Under the pieces are notes generated by a model. That model saw only the letters and a program-made list of their open reading frames with translations, was not told the DNA's origin and ran no database searches. A stretch of DNA of 64,000 nucleotides from Paroedura picta (taxonomy: Eukaryota; Chordata; Lepidosauria; Squamata; Gekkonidae): positions 91,259,213 to 91,323,212 of the forward strand of contig NC_135373.1 of NCBI RefSeq assembly GCF_049243985.1. Direction: 5' to 3'. Both the position numbers and the translations under genes were made by a program. Of this stretch, positions 1 through 9,479 are shown one piece after another; the first letter of the stretch is position 1; each line of letters begins with the position of its first letter.

Positions 1-360
1 AATCCCCTGACAAATTCTAGTTCAGAACTTTTATACTGGATTCTCTCTCTGAAGTGCTTGTGCAGTAGAAGTCTAACCTCAGGATTTTCTGCAACCGCAT
101 TTTAGCAGCCAGGTAGACCATGGCCTTGATTGGGAACAATTTATTTTCTAGGCTCATGCAAGCATTCTGCCTCGAGTAGCCTTTGTGGGATAGTAGGCAA
201 GGTGCCTCTGACCAGATCTGCTCAGCACTGGCCTGTTTTGGACTAGGCCCTGGAGTGATTCCTTTTGCTCCTGCTTTGACCTGTTACATCTGATTACCAG
301 ATCTGGTTAAGGTTCACCATGAATTGCATTTGCTTCATTTATAATGTTTTGGCAGGTTGC
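1..360. other. Upstream flank, nothing recognised
   Basis: AT-rich sequence ahead of the first SINE and the CpG island. I see no exon, no repeat family and no conserved motif that I can name. It ends in ordinary unique-looking DNA that supplies the target site of the SINE beginning at 371. Confidence 0.4.
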
Positions 361-370
361 ATTATGGGAA

Positions 371-627
371 GAAGAACCTCTTGTGGCACAGAATGGTAAG
401 GCAGCAGACACGCAGTCTGAAGCTCTGTCCATGAGGCTGGGAGTTCGACCCCAGCAGCCGGCTCAAGGTTGACTCAGCCTTCCATCCTTCCCAGGTCAGT
501 AAAATGAGTACCCAGCTTGCTGGGGGGTAAACGGTAATGACTGGGGAAGGCACTGGCAAACCACCCCATATTGATTCTGCCATGAAACCGCTGGAGGGCG
601 TCACCCCAAGGGAAACCTTGACCTTTT
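371..627 (+). mobile_element. tRNA-derived SINE (Sauria-SINE type), 3' end shortened
   Basis: Starts with a tRNA-like head with an A box (TGGCACAGAATGG) and a B box (GAGTTCGACCCC), followed by a conserved body (AGTACCCAGCTTGCTGG, GGCAAACCACCCC). It is flanked by a perfect 10-bp duplication, ATTATGGGAA, at 361-370 and 628-637, the signature of target-primed insertion. Compared with the copies at 33.4, 38.4 and 51.1 kb it lacks most of the terminal GTCAGACATGACT segment and ends in a short CCTTGACCTTTT tail. SINEs of this class are thought to be mobilised by BovB LINEs, which are also present in this window. Confidence 0.88.
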
Positions 628-1809
628 ATTATGGGAAAGGGAGACCCAGGCTGCTGGCGGCTTTGGGGACGACATGATGCTTCCCCCCCCCTCCTTGATC
701 TGCATTTGCGCCCCAAAAACGGGGCTTTCCATTTCTTTCCCGCCTCTGTAACACCAAGGGGCCAGCAAGAGCCACGGGTTCAGAGAGGCGCCTGTCTTCC
801 GAAATGGGATTATCTATCCCGCTTCCCGCCGCTTGGCACTTGCCCTGGCCCGGGCCGAATGCGCTGGGCGGCGTCATGCCTCTTTCCCGGGCGGCCATCG
901 GCCCTCCCTGACACGCCGCCGCGGATGCCCTTTGGCGCCCAAGGCGGGGGCTGGCGCGCACGGAAAGGCAGGCTTCCCCGCAGCTTCGTGGCGAAGGGCT
1001 CCGTTCGGCTGGCCGGCTTGGGCGCGCCCGGCGGGGCAGCCACAGAGGCGGCTGCTGCGTGGGAAATCCTTCGCTTAGAAGCCCGCCCTAGTCGGGCGGC
1101 AGGCCCCGGGCAACAATGGACAATCGCGCGCCAGCCGCCAGCTCTGCAAATGCCAAGCGGCGCGGAGCACGCAGGGCGGCCCACGCTCGGCACAAGGGCC
1201 AGGGCGCCTCTTCCTCCCCCCCCCCCCCCAACGCTGCTCGCCCGGAGGGCGGCCGAAGAGCCGCGGGGCCTCCCCGCGCCTGCCTTTCGAAGGTCATCGC
1301 ACGCCAACAGGCGCTTCCGAGCCGAAGGGCCCGAACACGTGGCTCGGCCCGTGAGCCGGGGAGAATTGCGTTAGAGACGCACCACGGAAGCAGGGAACAC
1401 ACGGGCGCGCTCGTGCCACAGCCCGTCGTTTTACCCGGACGGGGGGGGGGGGGGAGTTGGGCCAGAAGGCACCTAACACTTGCAGAACGGATCCCCCGCC
1501 TCAGGAGAGGATTGCAGCTGTGCAGCCAAAGTAGGGAAAGGGATTGGCCGCAGGGGGGGGGGAAGGGAACTCCCTCCGAGCGCCACGTTAGAGCTCCAGC
1601 AGGAAATGCGCGCTTTTGTGGAGCCAGAGGGCGCCTTTTGTTCCTCCTCTAATTGGACCATTTGTTGTGTAATCGCTGGGCTGCTCCGCGTGAGCTGCAG
1701 CAGAAGGAAATTCGAGCCCCAGACCCGCTTCTCTGGCGGCTTTGCCTCCCCTCCCCGCCCTGCCTCCTTCCTCCCGCTGCGCTGCTGTTGCTGCTTGTTT
1801 GCACTCGGC

Positions 1810-2045
1810 TTATCCGGAGCGGAAATTCCTTTCCGTTTTTGTGAATGACAAACTCATTAACAATTCATCAACACAACCTGTTCCAGCCGGTCCGTCTCCA
1901 CGGCAACAGCCTCTTCCGCGAGCGTTCATTGGCCGGCCCAGAGAATGTATCCATTGAGACGTTCCATGTTTGTATCCATTGAGGAACCGCCGGGCGGGGG
2001 GGTCAGCGTGTGGGGCTGATTAAAAGGGACATTGATCACATCAAG
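1810..2045 (+). promoter_or_regulatory. Candidate DUSP6 core/proximal promoter
   Basis: Seen: an ETS-like GGAA core next to a kB-like palindrome (GCGGAAATTCC near 1820); an AT-rich block ACTCATTAACAATTCATC near 1851; a CTTCCGCG (reverse GGAA) near 1914; an inverted CCAAT box in TCATTGGCC near 1927; a 12-bp direct repeat GTATCCATTGAG at 1947-1958 and 1972-1983; and a TATA-like ATTAAAAGG near 2019. Known: DUSP6 transcription is driven by ETS factors downstream of ERK. Inferred: transcription starts a few tens of bases after the TATA-like box, about 2045-2060. No transcript data were available. Confidence 0.5.
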
Positions 2046-2114
2046 GGGACTTGGGAGGAAGGAGGAGGAAGACGGCGGCGGCGGCGGCGACGTGGAGGTG
2101 GGGGCGGGAAGCAC

Positions 2115-2120
2115 GATGTG
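2115..2120 (+). promoter_or_regulatory. Start-stop upstream ORF (ATG TGA)
   Basis: The first ATG in the inferred leader is directly followed by TGA. Such minimal uORFs can hold a terminating ribosome at the start codon and lower translation of the main ORF. It matters only if transcription begins upstream of 2115, which I infer but cannot show. Confidence 0.45.
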
Positions 2121-2207
2121 AGAAGCGGGCGCCGGGGCAGCCAGAAGTTGCACACAAGAGCGGCGGCCAGCAAGGACTGAGGGAAGGGCGCAGGGTCTCT
2201 CTCTGTC

Positions 2208-2228
2208 ATGCCTTTCCTTCGGTTGTAA
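2208..2228 (+). promoter_or_regulatory. Short upstream ORF, six codons plus stop
   Basis: ATG CCT TTC CTT CGG TTG TAA encodes MPFLRL. It lies 327 bases before the DUSP6 start, leaving room for reinitiation. Function is inferred only from position. Confidence 0.4.
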
Positions 2229-2554
2229 GCAGAGACATCCAAGCACGTTGGAGCGGATCTCATTCTCTCTGGTGCAGGACGGAGGGGGAAAGCCAGCGCT
2301 TGGGCTCGAGGGGCGATTAGAGGCATCCATTTGTGCATTCGTCGGCAGCACTATTAAGAGCCCGACCGCTCCCGGCTTGCAGGCGCACGAAGGGACCGAG
2401 CGGCCGTGGCTCATCAGCCTTCCCCTGCGGCTGTCGAGGGTGCATCGGGGCAAAGCCCGAGCGGACTGCGCTCTCGTTGCCCGTCGGGGTTCCCACTGCC
2501 CTTGTGAGCGGGGCGCTTTCCCGAGCCCCCGCCGGCCCCGCGCAGCCTTCCCTC

Positions 2555-2963
2555 ATGCTAGATACGCTCAGGCCCCCCGCTCCCCCCTTCGTGTCGGACA
2601 TGGCGATCAGCAAGACGGTGGCGTGGCTCAACGAGCAGCTGGAGCTGGGCGCCGAGCGCCTGCTGCTCATGGACTGTCGCCCGCAGGAGCTCTACGAGTC
2701 GTCGCACATCGAATCGGCCATCAGCGTGGCCCTGCCGGGCATCATGCTGCGCCGCCTGCAGAAGGGCAACTTGCCCCTGCGCGCCCTCTTCGCCAGCGGC
2801 GAGGAGGAGCGCGAGAAGTTCGCCCGGCGCTGCGGGACCGACACCGTCGTCCTCTACGACGAGAGCAGCAGCGACTGGAACGAGAACACGGCCGGCGACT
2901 CCGTCCTGGGCTTGCTGCTCAAGCGCCTGAAAGACGACGGCTGCAGGGCCTTCTATCTGGAAG
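2555..2963 (+). CDS. DUSP6: DUSP6 coding exon 1
   Basis: Encodes residues 1-136 plus one base of codon 137: most of the rhodanese-like domain and the kinase-interaction motif. The start codon context is weak (C at -3, C at +4), whereas the in-frame Met16 codon at 2600 has G at both -3 and +4. The exon ends in CTGGAAG before the donor GTGAGG at 2964; phase is 1. Low AT content and many CpGs reflect the island. Confidence 0.97.
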
Positions 2964-5900
2964 GTGAGGGGTTAACGCGGCCAGACCGACAGGAGGCGAG
3001 GGAGGCGGCGGGTTCCCCGGGATCCCCCCCCCGCCCCCCATCGCCTAGGGAGCGTCTAGACTCCAGCCCCCTCCGTCTGGGCATCAGGCGTCCTCGCCCC
3101 CTATTGTAAGCATCGGAGCCTTGCCAGATGGCCTTGGGCTGGTCAAAGAAGCCGGGGAGGGAAACGTGCCTGAGACACCATGCAGACAGGCTTCCCTCTG
3201 GCTCTGGTGCGCGGGAGTGTCTCACCGAAGGATTGCCTCTCCTTCGGGGGCATGCAGGCTCCCCACTACTGTAAGCCCCGAGCCCCATTTCTGCCGATAG
3301 TATTCCAAGTATCTCTGATCTTTTCACACACACATACATACCAAGGCTCTATGTGTGTGTGTTTTGTGTTCGCGTGCACCAGCACGTGCAAGCTGGAGAG
3401 GAGAGAGATGAGGACTGCAGAGCTCCATTCAAACCTTTGGTCTCCTGCAGTCAAACAAGGCAGACTCTTGGAGATAAGTGTCCAGTTGTCAGATCAAAAT
3501 GTCAGCAAGGAGCATTCTATGGAGCTGAGAAGGGTACTTACTGCCTATAGTATATCTGGAATAAAGGGAAGCCCTTTCAAGCAAGGGTTGGCCTTAAGGA
3601 GGGCTGATAATCTTGTGACCTTTCTTCTGCCTTTGTTTAGGATATCAGAGGCGCCAAGAGCCAACCCCTTGCTCAAAACAACACTCAAAGATGGGGAGGA
3701 GTGTGCCCATGATTTCCTTGGGATCTAACCTTGTAGCATGTTTTTTAAGACCTGAGGTTAGCAATACTGTGTCCTAGCTAGTGATGCCCCCAGGCATTTT
3801 TGTTCCTGGTGGAGAGCATCCAGATGGGATCACAGTTCTCCTTCCCAAGTGGGACCATTCCCTCCTGCTGCTGTTGGGTCAATTGTTATCAGGAAGCTTG
3901 CGTCCTTTCCAGCTGCAGAGAACTCTTCTTCCAAGGAAGAAAGTGTTTGAAGGGCATATTTTTATTTCACTATGTGTCCCCTATGTAGTTCTCATATTAT
4001 CTCCTAGGTGTATTTTTAAAATTATAATGACACCCTTTCCTTCCAAAAAGGAGCCTGATCTTTATAGTCTTGTTGGACCTTTTTCCAGTTCTTCAGCTCC
4101 CAGGTAGACTGAAAAAGAAGCTCATATTATGTTCCCCTAATCAAACTTTTCTTCTGTGTGTGTTTCCTTTCTCCTCCCCCCCCCCCCAGGTGGTTTCAGC
4201 AAGTTCCAGGCAGAGTATGCCCTTCACTGTGAAACTAACTTGGACAGTTCGTGCAGCAGCAGCTCTCCCCCTTTGCCGGTCCTGGGCTTAGGAGGCCTCC
4301 GAATCAGCTCAGATTCCTCTTCAGACATTGAATCCGACATTGATCGCGATCCTAACAGTGCCACAGACTCTGACGGCAGCCCCCTGTCCAACAACCAGCC
4401 TTCTTTCCCGGTGGAGATCCTTCCTTACCTCTACCTGGGCTGTGCCAAGGATTCCACTAACTTGGATGTGTTAGAAGAGTTTGGCATTAAATATATCTTG
4501 AATGTCACCCCCAACCTGCCTAACCTCTTTGAGAATGCTGGCGAGTTCAAATACAAGCAGATCCCCATCTCTGACCACTGGAGCCAAAACTTGTCTCAGT
4601 TCTTTCCCGAGGCCATCTCTTTTATAGGTGAGCTGTAGATCAGAATAACTGTGGAATGAGTTCCTGCTGTGTTTTCGTATAGCCATTGTTGAGTCGCTTG
4701 CCATGTGTCTCACACTGCTAGATCTTGGTATGCAGCTTTAAAGCCCCCTGAGCTTCAAGAAGTGTGTTTATGGCTCCAGCCCCCTGAGCATCGCCATGCC
4801 CCTTTGCAGAATTTAAGCTTGTAAAATGATGTAACAATTTCATTCATTTATCTGTATTCTGAAACCATGCTTTATCAGATTATTGGAGGGCAAAGGTATC
4901 TTTTTAAAAAGCTATATGTGATCTGCAGGAAGAATATTTCCCCAGTTTAATACAGAAATAAGAAAAGCGCTTGTTCAGAGTAGAATTGGGTAAGAACAAC
5001 AAGACAAAATGCCCTGTGGTCTGAACTGGCTTGATTTTTGTTCATGTTGTACAATACATCTAAGTCTTTTTATTTTTTTATTCATTTTCATCAGACTAGA
5101 TCATCAGTATGAATAATTTGTAGATTGAGTTCTTGATCGATAATTTTTCTAGAACCCTCACAGAGTGGCAGCACTCAAATGCTTTCTCGTTTGCTCTCAA
5201 GTTCTTAAAATTCTAAGAGAGCATCTTTGAAAAGTGATGGGAAGTTATAAATCTAGAAATCTACTTCTGGTATCCCCTTGTGAAACGACTGGATCCTGCC
5301 CTTTCTCATTCAGGAGAGTCAGTGTGTCATCTGTCAGAATCCTGTGCTGTAATCTGATTGAGTGATCCTGGTAAGAGGGCAGAATGTAGGTAATCTGAAC
5401 CCAGCAGGAAGAAATGTGGGCTGGAAGCCACAAAGAAACTAATCTCTAAGCATTATAATGCATTTCCTCTTACAAAGAAACCCATTTTCTAGCAATGTTG
5501 ACATCCTGTTTCTCCTAATGGGCTGTCCCGGGTGACTTCCTCTTTTTCCTTTTCAACCAGCTGAATGCCTCCATTGTTCAGCTGTACAGCACAACAGGCG
5601 GAGGATAATTTAATAGACCTTTGCAATCTGCTCATCTCTATAAAAAGGTGACATTGTAGGGCTTCCCCCCCACACACACACACACACATACATGCTTCCT
5701 TTTTATGGCAAAGTATTTTAACTCCATATCCTCACAGGAAAAACTATTGCCCTTGTGAGCTGGGGGGTGGGGGGCTCCTGCCATCTGCTTTGGTGTCTGT
5801 CTGCTAGGGAAGGTGGCTGCCTATTCCTGCTCCTAACACCAGAAACAGCCTTTTCACCAACAACCACTTTTGCTACATGTGGGCCATTGGCTACTGTTCA

Positions 5901-7088
5901 CAACGTGCACAATCTCACCATAGTGACTGTACCACTAGGCTTGATCTGTGGATCCTCCAGTGTCCCAAGATGGTTTGCTTCACATAGAAACTGGGATGTC
6001 AGGTAGAAGACTACTAGAATTTTTTTTCTCCTCAATACTTCGTTTTCTATGTGAATGTTCGCACTTGTGGTTTGAAATGGCATAGTCCTTCAAAGGCTGC
6101 CTCCTGGGTTTCTGCAGATAATGTAGCTCTTCTCTTACTCTGTAGATCTGGTCTGTTCAGGCACTTAACATGCTTGGCTGGATTAATCCATCACATTTCC
6201 CCCCCTCCCCCTTCCTCCCAGGATGTCAGGACGATGTGCCTGGTTTTCCCCATGGCCATTGCAACAACCCGGTGATATACGTTAGGCAGTGAGAGAATGA
6301 TTGATTCAAGATCCCACAGTGAGTGAGCTATGAGACGAGTGGGGATTTGAACCTGGATCTCCTTGGTTTTAGTCCAGTGTACCCATTGTCCAACTACACT
6401 GAATCTTGAGGCCCTAGTTGAAGGGGTATGCCATGGGCTATTTTGTGTGGCTCGGGTCAAGTAAAAAATGGGGATAAATGTGGCCTGTCCCGTGAGGGTT
6501 CTTGAAAGCCAAACTAAGCAAAGCTGTGATGGTGCAGTGCAAAATCAAATTGAAATATTGGGTTGATACTCCCTGCCATGCATTTTCTATATTTTGTGGC
6601 CCCACTGGTAGATATCTGGGATTTGTCACTGTGTGGTCCTGGATAGATCATTGTCCTGAAACATGGCTTCTCTTATGTTCTTATATTTTTGGTTTCATCT
6701 CACATTTCGTAGATTGCAAGTGAGGCTGAAGAAACACTGTCATTTCATGCTCTTTTGTCTTTGTCCTTTTCTTTCCTTAGATGAAGCTCGGGGCAAAAAT
6801 TGCGGGGTGTTAGTGCACTGCCTGGCAGGGATCAGTCGCTCAGTCACAGTGACAGTTGCATATCTCATGCAGAAGCTCAACCTGTCCATGAATGATGCCT
6901 ATGACATTGTCAAGATGAAGAAATCCAACATCTCCCCCAACTTCAATTTCATGGGGCAGCTGCTAGACTTTGAGAGGACTCTGGGACTCAACAGCCCCTG
7001 TGACAACCGCGTGCCCAGCCAGCAACTGTATTTCACCACTCCTTCCAACCAAAATGTCTTCCAGGTGGACTCCCTGCAGTCCACGTGA
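2555..7088 (+). CDS. DUSP6: DUSP6 / MKP-3, ERK-selective dual-specificity phosphatase (join 2555-2963, 4190-4627, 6781-7088)
   Basis: Cytoplasmic phosphatase that removes phosphate from the Thr and Tyr of the ERK1/2 activation loop and limits growth-factor (FGF) signalling. Three exons give 384 residues (human 381). An N-terminal rhodanese/CH2 domain (about 20-140) carries the kinase-interaction motif LRRLQKGNL (Arg66/67). An acidic, serine-rich linker follows, including SDGSP (Ser200), equivalent to a regulatory Ser of human DUSP6. The dual-specificity phosphatase domain (about 209-352) has the general acid Asp265 in ISDHW and the P-loop HCLAGISRS with nucleophile Cys296 and Arg302. The C terminus VDSLQST matches other vertebrates. 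The start ATG matches the conserved MxDTLRP start. The extra residues lie in a proline-rich N terminus (PPAPPF) and in GEEEREKF. Splice sites are GT-AG and the frame is intact. ETS/ERK feedback control is known for the gene; two uORFs suggest translational control. Confidence 0.98.
2964..4189 (+). other. DUSP6 intron 1
   Basis: 1226 bases, from donor GTGAGG to an acceptor with a run of 12 C before AG at 4188-4189. The first 150 bases belong to the CpG island; the rest is ordinary unique sequence with a short CA/GT-rich patch near 3326-3362. I recognise no transposon in it. Repeat-free first introns of DUSP6 are plausible sites for enhancers, but no specific element is identified. Confidence 0.9.
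4190..4627 (+). CDS. DUSP6: DUSP6 coding exon 2
   Basis: Encodes the end of the rhodanese domain, the Ser/Asp-rich linker ([20 protein letters not shown]) and the first part of the phosphatase domain, including the general-acid loop with Asp265. It is entered in phase 1 (codon 137, Gly, split) and left in phase 1 (codon 283, Asp, split), at TTTATAG before donor GTGAGC. Protein identity with mammalian DUSP6 is near complete over [15 protein letters not shown] and beyond. Confidence 0.97.
4628..6780 (+). other. DUSP6 intron 2
   Basis: 2153 bases, GTGAGC to TTTCCTTAG. It contains a CA repeat near 5671-5690 and one old minus-strand SINE around 6230-6412. No other exon-like open frame with plausible splice signals is seen. 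Confidence 0.9.
6230..6412 (-). repeat. Old tRNA-derived (MIR-like) SINE in intron 2
   Basis: Read on the minus strand it has a B-box-like GGTTCAAATCCCC and the typical start GTGTAGTTGGACAATGGG. Ends are diffuse and no target duplication is visible, so it is old. MIR-like heads of this sort recur at 10.8, 21.9, 28.7, 34.0, 36.1, 42.0 and 49.0 kb. Confidence 0.6.
6781..7088 (+). CDS. DUSP6: DUSP6 coding exon 3 (catalytic)
   Basis: Carries the catalytic P-loop [12 protein letters not shown] (Cys296, Arg302), the helix [14 protein letters not shown] and the C-terminal tail [11 protein letters not shown] followed by TGA at 7086-7088. Entered in phase 1 after TTTCCTTAG. The sequence is essentially unchanged from mammals, with replacements such as LNSPC and VPSQQ. 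Confidence 0.98.
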
Positions 7089-8222
7089 ACTCCAGCCAAT
7101 CCCCACCTCTTCCAAGCATGGGTCATGTGATCATTCCTCAATGCTTCTTGTTGACAGCAGCAAAGAAGCCGCAGCTTTCTCTTGTGGGCCCTGCTATTGA
7201 TCAGCGGCCACCTGTGTGCTTATAACAATAAAAAGGTTACTATGTTTGGAATCGGCTGTTGCAAGGGGAGGGAACTTTCTGTGTTCTCTGGAAAAACAAA
7301 TGTAAAATAATTGCCTGTAGGTAGGCAGCAGATTTTGTTCCATGCACAAATACCCACCTATGCAGTGTGCTGGACTGCGGACTTCCAGACACAGGTAGGG
7401 GAGAATGGATGCCATGAGCACATGTCCTCTAATGAGACTCTGAGAAATGTATTACTTGCAGTTGTAATATACATTGTTGTCTTCAGTGAAGACTCTTTCT
7501 GTTTTTCTCCCTCCCTTTTTTGATTTAGAGGAGCCAAAGATAGAGGTTTTCAGCTCAATATATTTGGGATATTTGTTTGCCAAGAGCTTTGGAATGCTTG
7601 GCTTGATCAATGTAAATGTTTAATCCTGAATCTGTAAGCAACATCCATTTTTAAAGACACATGAGGTCACCCAAAAAGATGCCCGATTTCTTCGTTTCTG
7701 AAGTGCAGAGGATACACTTGTAACATGCTTAATTTTATCACTGAAATGTCAATTTGTTCCTTTAATGTCCATGCTTTTGAGGTTGGTCTGTTCATATTTT
7801 GTGAATGGATAAAGCCTATATTTTTATGTATTTTCTTTTCTTTTGGGAGGTGTGCCATCAATTTAGATTCTTCGCCTTACCTTTGTAAATAGCTTAGCTT
7901 TTGTTTTGGAAGAGATGTCTTCTAAGAGAATATTGTTTTTTTGTCCAATTTTTAAGAGACACACACAGATGTGCTAAATAGTGCATTACCTCTGTACAAA
8001 TTCTTCAGGGAGCTTCACCTCAAATGCAATATTTTGCATTTATTTTTGTAAAAAAAAAACTGGAAGTGTGTGTGTGTGAGCATGTGTACCTGTGTGTATG
8101 CAAGAACTTCTTGCACACAGTTGTCAATAAGGGAGAGTCTAATTTGCCGGCGTAAAGTTGGGATTTTATTCTAAGAATGTAAGGTCATAAATTATTAATA
8201 AATAACTATTTTGGCTATTGAG
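7089..8222 (+). other. DUSP6 3' untranslated region
   Basis: AT-rich, about 1.13 kb. Contains a Pumilio-type site TGTAAATA at 7884-7891, several ATTTA/TTATTTT stretches (for example near 8035-8048), and a TG repeat near 8065-8080. An upstream AATAAA at 7227-7232 could give a short isoform. In mammals DUSP6 mRNA stability is controlled through AU-rich and Pumilio elements in the 3' UTR (established knowledge, recalled), so these motifs are credible. The 3' limit is inferred from the polyadenylation signal at 8197. Confidence 0.75.
8197..8202 (+). promoter_or_regulatory. DUSP6 main polyadenylation signal AATAAA
   Basis: Canonical hexamer in ATTAATAAATAAC, followed about 25 bases on by a TG/T-rich stretch (GATGAGTTTAATTTTTTC). 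Its distance from the stop codon agrees with the 3' UTR length usual for DUSP6. Confidence 0.7.
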
Positions 8223-9265
8223 AACTGGATGAGTTTAATTTTTTCTGCTTAAGGAACTGAATGAGTCTGGTTGAACATTTAATATTCAAATGGGGGAGAG
8301 GGGGTTGTATGAAATGATCTTGCAGTTTTTGATCTTCAAGTCTTTCAACCTAACCCAGAGAAGAAGAGCTGCATAGACAGGTAACCTTTTGCACCCATAT
8401 CATTGATTGGTTCAGTAACTATAGGTTTAAGTTGGGTGTATCTCTGTGAAGGGGTCATCTGCCCACATTGCATATGCTTCCATAGGCATATTGAACCTCA
8501 CATCTGAATGCATGCCATATTGAAATTAAAACTGGATGGATAACCCTAATCCAACTGCATGTCTTGCTCTCATGTAATGATCTCTGGAGAGAAATAATCT
8601 CATGCAGTCCATTTTCAATATGGTGTTAAAACTGGAATTACACTGCCAGACTGCAAGAGGACAGTGTCTGTCCTTGGGGGCTTGTTCACATTTGTGCTGT
8701 GAAGTCACATGGATCTGTCATGAGATTTTGTGAGAATGCTAATGCTGTAATTGGGTTGCAGAGTGCTTGGTACCTGCACTGATTAGAAGTCTCAGGTACA
8801 CTTAAAACATCCCAGTTTTATTTAAGTGTATACATTATATACATCTGTGAATTACAGGCTTCATTATATATTACAGCCAGTTGGTTTTTATACCTGGGTG
8901 GATTCATTTTCCCCATCAAATACATGGCAGGTGATAAAATGGGGGATGAGAGGTAAATTCTAGCTGCGATATTTTGCCTCATTGCTGCTTCCACTAAAAC
9001 AAAATGTTGGTCTGTGATAGCCAAATCACATGGGGAAGTTCTTCCCCGATGGTGAAGCCATCAAGAGATAAATATCTAAAAATTAAATAATAACAATAAT
9101 AATAATATGTGCCCCAGCCTTGCGTAAAAGTAAAGATGGTAAAGAATTCACTCTGTGAGGTAGATTATGAAAGCGATTGGAGACAAAATGGCCTGTCTAG
9201 CAGTGCCTTATGGTGACTCTGTCCCTAAATGTCAAGCATAGGCCACAAAATATGGATGGGACTTT
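8223..9265. other. Downstream flank, nothing recognised
   Basis: AT-rich unique-looking DNA just past the DUSP6 terminator region. A small AAT/ATA-rich patch lies near 9085-9105. No exon or repeat family identified. Confidence 0.4.
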
Positions 9266-9269
9266 TTCT

Positions 9270-9475
9270 CCCCCTTCCCTTACAACAGAACTTGGGGTGA
9301 ACTAGTGAAAATGACAGGCAGTAAAGTCAGGACTGACAAAAGGGAGTGCTTCCTCATTCAAGGAGTCATTAACTTGTGGAATGTACTGCCACAGGATATG
9401 GTGATGACCGTAGCCTCAGATGGCTTTAACGGGGATTTAGACAAATCCAGGGAGTGTAATTAGTGTGTGATTAGT
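9270..9475 (+). repeat. CR1/L3-like LINE 3' fragment
   Basis: Translates in part as a LINE tail (..INLWNVLPQD..). The phrase AACTTGTGGAATGTACTGCC and the following text resemble the segment after the reverse transcriptase of CR1/L3 LINEs. Only about 200 bases remain and no terminus is visible, so it is old and truncated. Confidence 0.55.
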
Positions 9476-9479
9476 TACC

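Larger units (their letters stand above)
2050..2554 (+). other. DUSP6 5' untranslated leader (start inferred)
   Basis: About 500 bases of GC-rich leader between the TATA-like element and the start codon. The main frame is open upstream of 2555 but contains no in-frame ATG, so the initiator is unambiguous. Two out-of-frame upstream ATGs exist (2115 and 2208), each followed by a rapid stop. No splice signal is needed to connect the leader to exon 1. The 5' boundary is a guess based on the TATA-like box. Confidence 0.55.
640..3130. promoter_or_regulatory. CpG island spanning DUSP6 promoter and exon 1
   Basis: Very GC-rich with abundant undecayed CpG, in sharp contrast to the AT-rich DNA on both sides. 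It covers the promoter, 5' leader, exon 1 and the start of intron 1. It contains long C or G homopolymers (about 1206-1218, 1441-1453, 1552-1561). Long open frames in this block (for example about 631-1374 and 810-1307) are by-products of high GC. CpG-island promoters are usual for broadly expressed, signal-induced genes such as DUSP6. The boundaries are judged by eye. Confidence 0.85.

Noticed and set aside
371-627. Recurring 60-80-codon open frames in the SINE copies (also near 33416, 38420, 51136)
   Set aside because: Near-identical frames appear only because the SINE itself is repeated. tRNA-derived SINEs do not encode protein.
631-1374. Long open frames in the CpG island on both strands
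   Set aside because: High GC reduces stop codons. Composition is Ala/Arg/Pro/Gly-rich, there is no conserved domain and no fit to a known gene upstream of DUSP6.
2333-2554. N-terminal extension of DUSP6 in frame with the start
   Set aside because: The frame is open upstream but has no in-frame ATG, and the residues do not match any vertebrate DUSP6.
2248-2967. Overlapping frame across exon 1
   Set aside because: A shadow of the DUSP6 exon in another frame, Arg/Ala-rich, with no independent support.
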